From NCBI GenBank assembly GCA_038242095.1, contig JBBSSJ010000002.1, forward strand, positions 1 through 46,457: a stretch of 46,457 nucleotides of DNA, given 5' to 3'. The number at the start of each line of letters is the position of its first letter. The stretch's first letter is position 1. The translations under genes and the position numbers were made by a program. Positions 14,911 to 22,488 of this stretch are shown piece by piece. Source of the DNA: Persicitalea sp038242095. Its GTDB lineage: Bacteria; Bacteroidota; Bacteroidia; Cytophagales; Spirosomataceae. The notes beneath the pieces are model-generated. The model worked only from the letters and a program-made list of their open reading frames with translations, did no database searches and had not been told where the DNA came from.

Positions 14911-16369
14911 TCAATACGTCAGTTTCGCGATGATTGCCCGGTTCTTGGCCGTGAAAGAATCCGCAAAGTAATTATCAGAATAGACTAAAAAGGAATCCGA
15001 CACTGGCCAGAAGCGCCATTGCAACCGACTGTTGACGTTGTTGGACAAATTATTATACTGAAAAAAAGTGGTCCAAAACAACTTTTTGGTGAACGTAATG
15101 TTCGCCCGAAGACCTACTAAATACAATTCACCTTCCCCCTCGGAAGTTGAAATGCGGCTATAATTGTTGTTCACGGTCAAGTCCCCGTAAGGCTTGAAAC
15201 GGTAGGTCAGCGCCCCGGTCAGGCTGGCGATCATGCCGTTAAAATTCTGGCCGAAGGTGCCCCGGAGCTCCGTGTTAAGTTTTTTTACGGCGATCGGAGC
15301 GGTAGTTGAACTGAGCATTGGTGTAGCGATAGTCGGAACCGCGCCGGAGCGGTTCGTTACCGCTGCGCATGGGGTCGAAGTCGGTAAACAGGTAAGTATA
15401 AGTATTGGCGACCTGCCACTGGAGCGTGGCATAGTTCTGAAACGTCATGTCCCCGATCAGCGCGATGGCCTCGTCGGTCAAGCTCAGGCCGGATTCACAG
15501 TATTCTTCAAAACTCAGGCCAACGCTGTGCCGGTTAAGGATCGGGGTCTTAGGATAAAAATTCAGCTGCACGATCGGATTTATTCTGAAAACGTTGTGAC
15601 ATGGTACAACACCTGCCGCTGCCTGGAAATCTTCTCCGATGTAATAGTGGTTCCAGGTGAGTTGGTAGCGGTATTTGTTGAGCGTCAGCGAAGCCCCGGT
15701 GGCCAATTGATTTTGTCCGTCGGTCGGCGTAAAGGCCTGATGGCAATACAGTTTTCCCAGCCATTGGTTGTCAGCTAAGGCATGGTTGTATTCCAGTCCC
15801 GCCACGCGGCTGTAGCGGTCGCGGTCGGGCGCAGCGTCAAACACTTCTTTTTCGATAAATAATGCCGTAATGTTCGAGCGGATAAATACCCTTTGCTGGG
15901 CTACCGCCCCAGACGTTCAATAGCCCAATCCGGTTATTTTTGCTCACCTTACCATTGAGTCGCTAACCTGACAGGATGCGAATGGGCGTATACGTTCCGG
16001 TGATCGTGTCAAGTTCGAGGCCGACGCGGCGCGAATAGAAGGGCGTGAAATTCTGGTTACCCATCGTGGAATTAAACATTTCCTGGCTACCGAAAATCCC
16101 AAATAAATCGGAGTTTTCGAGAAAGAAATGGCGCTGTTCGGGAAAGGAAAGAGCACCACGGCGGTATCCGAAGATAAGTACTGCCGAAACTGGTCCACCT
16201 CCCGATGCTGCGCCCACTCGCTTTCATTTAGGGCGCCGTCGATGGTGGAGTTCACATTGGTAGCCGTGACTGAAAAGGAAGGTGTTGGATCCTGCACTTG
16301 GGCTACAACTATCCTCATCTGGGAGCATAGAATAAGCAGTGTAACCAGAAGGTAGTAGAGTTTATTCAT
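14911..16369 (-). pseudogene. DUF5916-type (CBM9-like plus beta-barrel) protein, multiply disrupted
   Basis: Pieces of one protein lie in order on the minus strand in different frames. (A) 16369 to about 16150: signal peptide and CBM9-like start (STIDGALNESEWAQ). (B) 16145-15966: FPEQRHFFLENSDLFG and FYSRRVGLELD, typical of DUF5916. (C) an in-frame TAG at 15963-15965, then RLNGKVSKNNRIGLLN. (D) about 15911-15290, another frame: AQQRVFIRSN, then barrel strands. (E) about 15285-14911, third frame: KKLNTELRGTFGQ to the natural end (KNRAIIAKLTY). Between A and B some 250 codons are missing. C to D loses a short segment; D to E is a one-base gain in an A7 run. Such proteins are normally about 800 residues. 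Unlikely to be functional. Confidence 0.82.
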
Positions 16370-16540
16370 CGAAGGCAATTTGTATCGCAAAAAGAAAGGA
16401 GGGCTTTGAAGCTCAAAAATAGCCTATTCCGCCTAGAACGAACAGATTTCGATAAAACAATTTAACCTTTTAGGCGCAATAAATAATGACTGACGCGTTA
16501 GCTCGTTTAATGTACACAACATCAATATACCCACCCTTTC

Positions 16541-17332
16541 ATGACCGATACCTTAAAAATTACGAGAGCTATTTTTCTTTTAACCCTGGCATTGTCTGGC
16601 TGTAGTCCTTCTAAAAAAGTGCCTTATGATGCCAAATGGAACGCGCCTTTCACCTACGTGGATGCCGCCGCCCCCGATGGGATTGACCAAAAGTCGCGAT
16701 TGCGCTATGGCATCATCAACGACGATCAGTTCCTATACATCACCCTCAAAACAAAAGACCCCTATACGGTAAGGCAGGTTCTTACCAATGGCTTACGGCT
16801 CACTTTTTCTCCCGAAGGCCGAAGGGACGAGCAGTCGATAGTGTTTCCTGTTATTACCCGGGAAGACAAGCGCGCCCTCTCAAAGATGCAGCTAGACCTA
16901 CCCAACAGCTTGTCGTTAAACAGGATGATGGATGCCTTTAATAAGGAAGCCCTCTGGAAGGATCGGCAGGGTGAGCGATTCATCAATCTAGTCGAGAACG
17001 AAACTGGCATCCGTGCCCGCGTGACGATGGACGAAAATTTGGAACTGACCCAGCAGTTCAGCGTGCCTTTCGAGCGCCTGGGCATTGACCCCAAGCAAGT
17101 GGCCGTCTTGGAACTCGGCATTAAAACCGAAGGGACCGGCGGAGCAGGCTCTGGTATTTCGCCTAATATTAGCGTTGGAATGGGCAGTGGCGGTGGTTTT
17201 GGTGGCGGCTTCGGCGGCGGCGGAATAAGCATCGGCAGCGGGCGGGGCGGCAACAACCCCAATGACCGGACGGTCAACATGCAATTTCAAGTGCGATTGG
17301 CCAAGGACAGCTTCCGGCAGGATCTACGGTAA
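16541..17332 (+). CDS. lipoprotein with glycine-rich insertion
   Basis: 263 residues with a lipoprotein signal (lipobox LALSGC, Cys21). The mature part resembles a carbohydrate-binding family 9-like sandwich in its beginning (AKWNAPFTYVDAA, RLRYGIINDDQFLYITLKT), but similarity is weak. Residues about 205-245 form a glycine-rich stretch (GSGGGFGGGFGGGGISIGSG) followed by a last strand (VNMQFQVRL). It is transcribed away from the broken DUF5916 gene, which also begins with a CBM9-like domain, so the two may once have been a functional pair. Function unknown. Confidence 0.65.
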   Translation: MTDTLKITRAIFLLTLALSGCSPSKKVPYDAKWNAPFTYVDAAAPDGIDQKSRLRYGIINDDQFLYITLKTKDPYTVRQVLTNGLRLTFSPEGRRDEQSIVFPVITREDKRALSKMQLDLPNSLSLNRMMDAFNKEALWKDRQGERFINLVENETGIRARVTMDENLELTQQFSVPFERLGIDPKQVAVLELGIKTEGTGGAGSGISPNISVGMGSGGGFGGGFGGGGISIGSGRGGNNPNDRTVNMQFQVRLAKDSFRQDLR

Positions 17333-17401
17333 GGGTAGTTATCAGCGGTTGGCTTGGTCCATCACCCGGTTCGCTTTCAGATAACACGATAACACAAAAA
17401 A

Positions 17402-17425
17402 GGGGTGTACCGATTGGTACACCCC
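17402..17425 (-). terminator. terminator of the cold-shock gene
   Basis: A perfect 10-bp stem (GGGGTGTACC) with loop GATT; on the minus strand it is followed by T6. It lies 22 bases after the cold-shock stop. The plus-strand gene ending at 17332 may use it too, though only two T follow on that side. Confidence 0.72.
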
Positions 17426-17447
17426 TTCTAATTACTCCGAATAAATA

Positions 17448-17639
17448 TTAGATAACTTTTACGTTAACTGCATTTAAACCTTTTTTGCCTTGTTCAACTT
17501 CGTAGGATACACGATCGTTCTCGCGGATGTCGTCGGCCAGGCCGGAAACGTGTACGAAAATGTCTTGACCTCCATCGGATGGGGAAATGAAACCAAATCC
17601 TTTGGTGTCATTGAAAAACTTTACTGTTCCTTCTTGCAT
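17448..17639 (-). CDS. cold-shock domain protein (Csp)
   Basis: 63 residues from the ATG at 17639 (MQEGTVKFFNDTKGFGFISP), the canonical start of the family. RNP1 KGFGFI and RNP2 DIFVHVS are intact, and the length is standard for single-domain cold-shock proteins. It binds single-stranded RNA/DNA in the cytoplasm and melts mRNA structure. The 213 bases upstream are AT-rich and contain no other gene, fitting the long leader often seen before csp genes, but I cannot identify a thermosensor fold by eye. Confidence 0.92.
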   Translation of the reverse strand: MQEGTVKFFNDTKGFGFISPSDGGQDIFVHVSGLADDIRENDRVSYEVEQGKKGLNAVNVKVI

Positions 17640-17852
17640 TATGTTGTTTGTATTAGATAATAAATAAGAGCACAAATAAGAGAATTATTTTTGTCAGTTC
17701 CTAATCCTGCTCAAAAAAAATTTAGTTTAATATAGGAGATAGTTTGCGCTCTATATGTTAAACTATTGATATTAAGTCGATTAAAAATACATTCAACCAA
17801 AGTAAAAACCTACGCTTGTTGATTGAACACCTCAAGACGGTCGACTTCGTTC

Positions 17853-18935
17853 CTAATGAAGTGAGACTGTTTTGCCGGAATCGGCCGATTTTTTGGCCGC
17901 TTCAAGGATTTGCACCACCGTGACGTTCACGGGAAGGGAGTACAAATCGTTCACTTCCAACGTCAGACTGCCGCGCACTACGCCTGCCAACACCGAAAAA
18001 GGATCAAGGAAAGGTGCTTCGCGCGGCGAGAGTTTGAGGGTTTCTTCCGGGCTTTTCTCCGCCAGGCGCTGCCGCACGGTAGTTGGGTTTACGGCCACGG
18101 CGTATCCTTCGGTACCGTACACCTCCATGTCTTTACGAGCAAAAGTCCAGTTCCAGGACGCCTGAATGACGCACTGCGCTTTGGGATATTGCAGGATGAT
18201 GGTGGCCTCGTCGTCTACTTTCTTATAAATATCGGGCTTATTCCGCTGCGTCACAGCGGTGACGGTCAACGGCTTCTCCCCTTTCATGAGCCAAGTCATC
18301 AGGTCCGCTCCGTAGCAACCAAAATCAGTCAATGCCCCGCCGCCAGTTTTGGCTGGGTCGGTGAGCAGGTCGAAAAATTCGGGGCTCACGCCGATTTCCT
18401 TTGGTCCCTGATGGCCGTCGTTTACCATGACCTTTCTGATTTTGCCCAGTTTGCCGTCGGCGTAGAGTTGCTGCACGTGCTGATTGCTGGAGTACCAGGA
18501 GGTTTCATAATTGGTTAGTACCTGCGTGTTGTACTTCCTGGCCAGCGCGGCCATTTCCTGCGCGTCTTTATAGGTAGTCGCCAGTGGCTTTTCCACCATG
18601 ACGTGAATCTTACGCGGAGCAGCCGCCCGCACCACCTTGATGTGCTCACTGATCGGGCCGAAGGCCGTCACCGCTTCGGGCTTGGTTTCGGCCAGCATCT
18701 TGTCGAGGTCGGTGTAAATTAGTTTGCGATCCAGCTTATAGCGCGTAATAAATTTCTCGGCGATCGCGGCGTTGGGCTCGTAGATTCCAACCAGTTCGGT
18801 ATCCTTCTTGTCACTTCGGTTAAAGACCCAACCCACGTGCCCGTGGCTCAGGCCCGCAACCGCGATGCGGACGGGCGTTTGGGCGATAGCGGCAAAGTTT
18901 AGCATGGCAAGCAGCAACAGCAGGATATTTTTCAT
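17853..18935 (-). CDS. exported Gfo/Idh/MocA-family oxidoreductase
   Basis: 360 residues. A Sec signal peptide (MKNILLLLLAMLNFAAIAQ) precedes the NAD(P)-binding Rossmann fold, whose loop reads VAGLSHGHVGWV. The catalytic-type Lys sits in VEKPLA near residue 115, and GGGALTDFGCYGADLMTWL near residue 200 holds the second-domain motif D-x3-H/Y-like. Periplasmic members of this family keep a tightly bound cofactor, as in glucose-fructose oxidoreductase. It could oxidise or reduce sugars released by the GH144-like glucanase encoded next to it on the same strand, 90 bases away. Substrate not determinable. Confidence 0.83.
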   Translation of the reverse strand: MKNILLLLLAMLNFAAIAQTPVRIAVAGLSHGHVGWVFNRSDKKDTELVGIYEPNAAIAEKFITRYKLDRKLIYTDLDKMLAETKPEAVTAFGPISEHIKVVRAAAPRKIHVMVEKPLATTYKDAQEMAALARKYNTQVLTNYETSWYSSNQHVQQLYADGKLGKIRKVMVNDGHQGPKEIGVSPEFFDLLTDPAKTGGGALTDFGCYGADLMTWLMKGEKPLTVTAVTQRNKPDIYKKVDDEATIILQYPKAQCVIQASWNWTFARKDMEVYGTEGYAVAVNPTTVRQRLAEKSPEETLKLSPREAPFLDPFSVLAGVVRGSLTLEVNDLYSLPVNVTVVQILEAAKKSADSGKTVSLH

Positions 18936-19025
18936 ATTGTGAAGAAGATAATTAAAGGTTAATGATACTGAAACGTTGGCTTTATCGCGAGTTTTGGGCC
19001 ATTATATTTGCGGGAGCATGACCAC

Positions 19026-20396
19026 TTACTTTACTGCTTCGCTCTTAAAATCAAGCCTTTTAAGCCCTTCCTGCACTTCGGGACAACTCATAAACAGCCG
19101 CCAAAGTAAACCCGTCCGGTAGTTCTCGATCATAACGATAATGGGCCCTTGATCGATAGCAAGATGTGATGTAGCGTACCAGTTTTCTGACTCATTGAAA
19201 GCATCTACGAAGCCGTACTCACTCCAAATTTTATCGCCCAGATCATCATAAAAATGCCGTAGCGCCCGCATGGATTTTTCGGGCGTGTAAGGAAAGGCCG
19301 ACAGCGCAGCCGTGGGTGTAATGGTTCCAAAGTCATTGGTAGGCGAATGGGCGTTATAGCCATTGTAGGTATCGCTCGCCGTTAGCCCCCAACTGTTTTC
19401 TCCGTACCCCTTGAACTTCTTCGGATTATCGACGCAATAGCGGTAGTTGATGAGCGTATGGTTGGTATTTTGCTCCTGATAATTGGCGTAACGATCCTGC
19501 AAACCCATCGGATTCAGACCCAAAAACGAGTAATGGGTAAAGAATAGCGGACCGCCAAAGTCAGACCCCAGGGGTAACTCAAGGTCATAAAACTCGCGTT
19601 TGTTTATAAAGTTACGCCCTACGGCCCAGCCTTGGTGGTAAACGTCGGGTGCGATGGGATACCGGGCCGAAGAGGCCGCCAACACGTAGGTAATGAGGGC
19701 TTCATTGTAGCCGCGTAATTCAAAATTCATAGCCCAGCCATTGTTGGGGCTCCAATGCCAGTACATGACGTTTTGATTGTCGCGGGTGTAAAAATCCCAT
19801 TCGACCTCCCGCCACAGACTATTGATTCGGTTGCGAAGCTCGCCTTCGGTCCGGTTGTCGCGGTCAAAGTACTGTCGGGCCGTTAGCAGGCCTTGGATCA
19901 AAAAGGAGGTCTCGACCAAATCGCCGCCATCGTCCTTTCGGCTAAACGGGATTATCTTGCCCGTGGTCCCATCAAGCCAATGCGGAAACACGCCGTGGTA
20001 AGCGTCGGCTTTCGCCAGAAACTTCACCATTTTAAGCAGCCGCGCGGCCACCGAATCGCGGGGTTGCCAGCCGCGCTCCGCCGCCACGACCATCGCCATC
20101 ACGCCAAAACCCGTCCCGCCAATCGTAACCACCTCGTTGCCATAATTAAAGGAATCGTTGCTGCGTTCCCGCGCCAGACCGCTCACCGGATGGCCGTATT
20201 CCCAAAAGTACTTGAAAGTCTGCCGTTGGGTCAGTTCCAGCAGGGCGGTATCCAATAGGTTCTTGGGTCTATCGGCTGGCTTGAAAATACCCGAGCCAGT
20301 CGTGGCATCCGTTCTTTTCTTTTGAGCAAAAGTCGGTGCGGAAAGGATCGGTACAATCGCTAACAAAGCCGTGAAAAGCCTGGTATTTGATTTCAT
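19026..20396 (-). CDS. glucoamylase-family protein (GH144-like endo-beta-1,2-glucanase)
   Basis: 456 residues from the ATG at 20396, which starts a signal peptide (MKSNTRLFTALLAIVPILSA..FAQ). The longer frame to 20534 would add a basic, unconserved extension. It matches the Pfam Glycoamylase family (PF10091), whose characterised members include GH144 endo-beta-1,2-glucanases: TFKYFWEYGHPVSGLARER, EVVTIGGTGFGVMAM, DDGGDLVETSFLIQGLL, GPLFFTHYSFLGLNP, NSWGLTASDTYNGY and GTITPTAALSAFPYTPE. It is an (alpha/alpha)6-barrel acting in the periplasm or outside the cell. The acid residues suggested by the family lie in these conserved blocks, but I cannot name the catalytic one. It is probably co-transcribed with the oxidoreductase downstream. 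Confidence 0.85.
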   Translation of the reverse strand: MKSNTRLFTALLAIVPILSAPTFAQKKRTDATTGSGIFKPADRPKNLLDTALLELTQRQTFKYFWEYGHPVSGLARERSNDSFNYGNEVVTIGGTGFGVMAMVVAAERGWQPRDSVAARLLKMVKFLAKADAYHGVFPHWLDGTTGKIIPFSRKDDGGDLVETSFLIQGLLTARQYFDRDNRTEGELRNRINSLWREVEWDFYTRDNQNVMYWHWSPNNGWAMNFELRGYNEALITYVLAASSARYPIAPDVYHQGWAVGRNFINKREFYDLELPLGSDFGGPLFFTHYSFLGLNPMGLQDRYANYQEQNTNHTLINYRYCVDNPKKFKGYGENSWGLTASDTYNGYNAHSPTNDFGTITPTAALSAFPYTPEKSMRALRHFYDDLGDKIWSEYGFVDAFNESENWYATSHLAIDQGPIIVMIENYRTGLLWRLFMSCPEVQEGLKRLDFKSEAVK

Positions 20397-20470
20397 TGCG
20401 TGGGAAATGTTATTAGGAACGACAGGCACTTGGTTAGAATTAATCTTGCATAAACTTCGTACCATTACAA

Positions 20471-20502
20471 AAAAGCCCGAAGGGAATTTCCTACGGGCTT
20501 TT
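20471..20502 (-). terminator. terminator of the OmpA-family gene
   Basis: Inverted repeat AAAAGCCCG (20471-20479) and CGGGCTTTT (20494-20502) with partial inner pairing; on the minus strand T6 follows the GC stem. It lies about 90 bases after the OmpA-type stop and before the glucanase start. Confidence 0.75.
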
Positions 20503-20574
20503 GAAAAGTATATTTTTGGTTTAATGGCTGGCAAACGTAGGCTATTTCCCCTGACCGTTCACCCTTTTACCATC

Positions 20575-20587
20575 AGCCGTTCACCCC
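20575..20587 (-). repeat. small intergenic repeat, copy 1
   Basis: GGGGTGAACGGCT on the minus strand, followed by GATGGTAAA and a second near copy GGGTGAACGGT ending at 20554. The same 13 bases and a similar continuation occur at 45471-45483. It lies just after the OmpA-type stop codon. Confidence 0.4.
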
Positions 20588-20592
20588 AAAAC

Positions 20593-21480
20593 TTATTTGC
20601 CCGCTTCCGGCGTGTACAAGTTGAAGAACTGGTCCAGCTTAGGCGTGATAATGATCTCGGTGCGGCGGTTCATGCCCCGGCTGTCCTTGGTCGTATTGTC
20701 CAATTTAGGCATGTATTCGCCACGGCCACCGGCAAGCATCCGGCTGCCATCGACGCCGTATTTCATTTGTAGCGTCCGAACCACCGAGGTAGCACGCTTC
20801 ACGCTCAGGTCCCAGTTGTCGGTCAGGTTTCCGCTGCGGAAAGGCACGTTGTCGGTGTGGCCTTCGACTAAAATATCGATATACTTATAGTCATTCAGGA
20901 TCTTGGCCACTTTGCCCAGAACATCTTCAGCGCGAGCGGTCAAATCGTAGCTACCCGTATTGAAAAGCATTTTGTCGGAAAGTGATACGTACACGACGCC
21001 TTTCTTGACTTCGATTTGAACATCCTCATCGCTGACATCCTGCAAGGAGCGCTTCAGATTCATGACCAATGCCATGTTAAGCGAGTCTTTGCGCTGAATG
21101 TTGCTGTTGAGGTCACGGATGTAATTGCCCTGATTGCCCATCACTTCCATGGACTTTTTGATACTCTCGGCCCCTTCTTTACTAATGACCGACAAATCGG
21201 ACATGCGGTCGAGCAGGGCGTTGTTGTTCTTTTTCAGGAAATCAAGTTGGTCCTGCATTTCTTTGTTGCGCGCCATACCGGCGTCGAGTTCCGATTGGCG
21301 GCTGCGCAAGTCGGTGTTGAGCTTGGCAACTTTGCCGTCACAATCACTCAGGTCGGTCCTGACTTTGTCGAGTTGTAGTTGAATTTGGTCTTTTTCATTC
21401 TGGACGGCCAACATCTTTTTCTTACTGGCGCACGAGCCAAGGGTAAAAACAATCGCGGCCGCGATAATTACTTTTTGCAT
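20593..21480 (-). CDS. OmpA-family lipoprotein with coiled coil
   Basis: 295 residues. The lipoprotein signal is MQKVIIAAAIVFTLGSC with the acylated Cys17. Residues about 22-110 form a heptad-rich coiled coil, and residues about 165-285 form an OmpA/MotB-type peptidoglycan-binding domain (FNTGSYDLTARAEDVLGKVA, DILVEGHTDNVPF, NWDLSVKRATSVVRTL, RRTEIIITP). It should link the outer membrane to the cell wall. It is a single gene with its own promoter (TATTTTTG) and terminator. Confidence 0.9.
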   Translation of the reverse strand: MQKVIIAAAIVFTLGSCASKKKMLAVQNEKDQIQLQLDKVRTDLSDCDGKVAKLNTDLRSRQSELDAGMARNKEMQDQLDFLKKNNNALLDRMSDLSVISKEGAESIKKSMEVMGNQGNYIRDLNSNIQRKDSLNMALVMNLKRSLQDVSDEDVQIEVKKGVVYVSLSDKMLFNTGSYDLTARAEDVLGKVAKILNDYKYIDILVEGHTDNVPFRSGNLTDNWDLSVKRATSVVRTLQMKYGVDGSRMLAGGRGEYMPKLDNTTKDSRGMNRRTEIIITPKLDQFFNLYTPEAGK

Positions 21481-21521
21481 GGGATTTGGAGGTTATTTGT
21501 ACTTCGATTAGAGATTTGTCA

Positions 21522-21549
21522 CAAAAATACCCAAAATTTTTATGCCAAA
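21522..21549 (-). promoter_or_regulatory. probable promoter of the OmpA-family gene
   Basis: On the minus strand TTTG (21549-21546), 16 bases, then TATTTTTG (21529-21522), an exact TAnnTTTG match. The spacing is a little shorter than the usual 17-23. The start codon is about 40 bases downstream. Confidence 0.4.
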
Positions 21550-21608
21550 TACCATTTTAAGCGGTTTTTAAGGGTTAAAGCTAAGAAAGCACCAACCCTT
21601 TCAAACAA

Positions 21609-21637
21609 AAATCCGCTACCAATCTGGCAGCGGATTT
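21609..21637 (-). terminator. terminator of the GLPGLI gene
   Basis: AAATCCGCT (21609-21617) pairs with AGCGGATTT (21629-21637), with an inner CCA/TGG pairing. It lies 14 bases after the GLPGLI stop. The following T-run on the minus strand is short (TTTTGTTTG). Confidence 0.6.
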
Positions 21638-21650
21638 AAATTTAAAAATC

Positions 21651-22406
21651 TCAATAGGGCATCGACCAATAAGGACTTCGGTGCGCGCTCATGCTGTCGC
21701 GCATGTGATTCCAAAGCAGATTGTCGTAAGCCACGTTGTCGAGTTTTTTACCCCGTATCTTTTTTGGGAGCTCCACCGCTTCTTTTTCGACCGGCTTCAT
21801 GTCTACCTTGATGGCCGTAATGACCACATCCCCGTCGTTCATGCTGAGTTCCATAATGGCTCCCGGCAAACCGAAGTACTGCCCCGGTCCGATGGGTAGC
21901 GCCAAATCCTGCGAAAACCAGGCGGACACTTTCAACCGCTTGACGGTGTCCTCGGTCACGGCAAGCATACACACGTGGCCGTCAATATCTTTAATCTGGT
22001 TCATCACTTTCCACTTGGGTGCTTTCAACGAATCCTCGATGACGTAGGTTTTGCCCAGCATCTCAATGATTTCGGTTTTATTTTCTTTCTCGAAATCCCG
22101 AAAAATAAGGTACTCACTCTGCCGCCAACTGTACCGGCCATCATCGCTGGTGTTTTGCTCGCTATCGTAGGTGTACTTACTTTGAGTGGGCGTAAAGGTG
22201 AGCTTCATCTTGGTTTTGCTGCCTTCGTCGTCGCTTCCCCAGGTGAGTTTGATCCGATCTTTTTCTTCCTGGCTCAGAAAATCCATTTTGGCATAAATCC
22301 GCGCCCAACGTACCTCCTGCTCATAGGTAATGACGCCCGCTTCTTTTTCCTGCGCCAAGGCAGCAGTGAACAACAAGAGCGCAATTGAAGTGAGTATGCT
22401 TTTCAT
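21651..22406 (-). CDS. GLPGLI family protein
   Basis: 251 residues with a signal peptide (MKSILTSIALLLFTAALAQ). The name-giving motif is present as GPGQYFGLPGAIMEL at about residues 175-190, preceded by the family block VSAWFSQDLALPIGP. The family (PF09697) is restricted mainly to Bacteroidota, is secreted, and is nearly always next to an outer-membrane beta-barrel receptor, as here (82 bases downstream of the 961-residue receptor). Its biochemical role is unknown; peptide or metal handling has been proposed from context only. Confidence 0.88.
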   Translation of the reverse strand: MKSILTSIALLLFTAALAQEKEAGVITYEQEVRWARIYAKMDFLSQEEKDRIKLTWGSDDEGSKTKMKLTFTPTQSKYTYDSEQNTSDDGRYSWRQSEYLIFRDFEKENKTEIIEMLGKTYVIEDSLKAPKWKVMNQIKDIDGHVCMLAVTEDTVKRLKVSAWFSQDLALPIGPGQYFGLPGAIMELSMNDGDVVITAIKVDMKPVEKEAVELPKKIRGKKLDNVAYDNLLWNHMRDSMSAHRSPYWSMPY

Positions 22407-22488
22407 TTATGATATGATTTTGTTGTTTCTAATTATTTTCCGGTACGCCAGCCCGTGCGCGGGTCCGACCGGTCCCTTCCTCCTTCAA

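Noticed and set aside
17170..17260. GC-rich repetitive DNA, considered as a tandem repeat element
   Set aside because: It is the codon pattern of a glycine-rich segment inside a gene.
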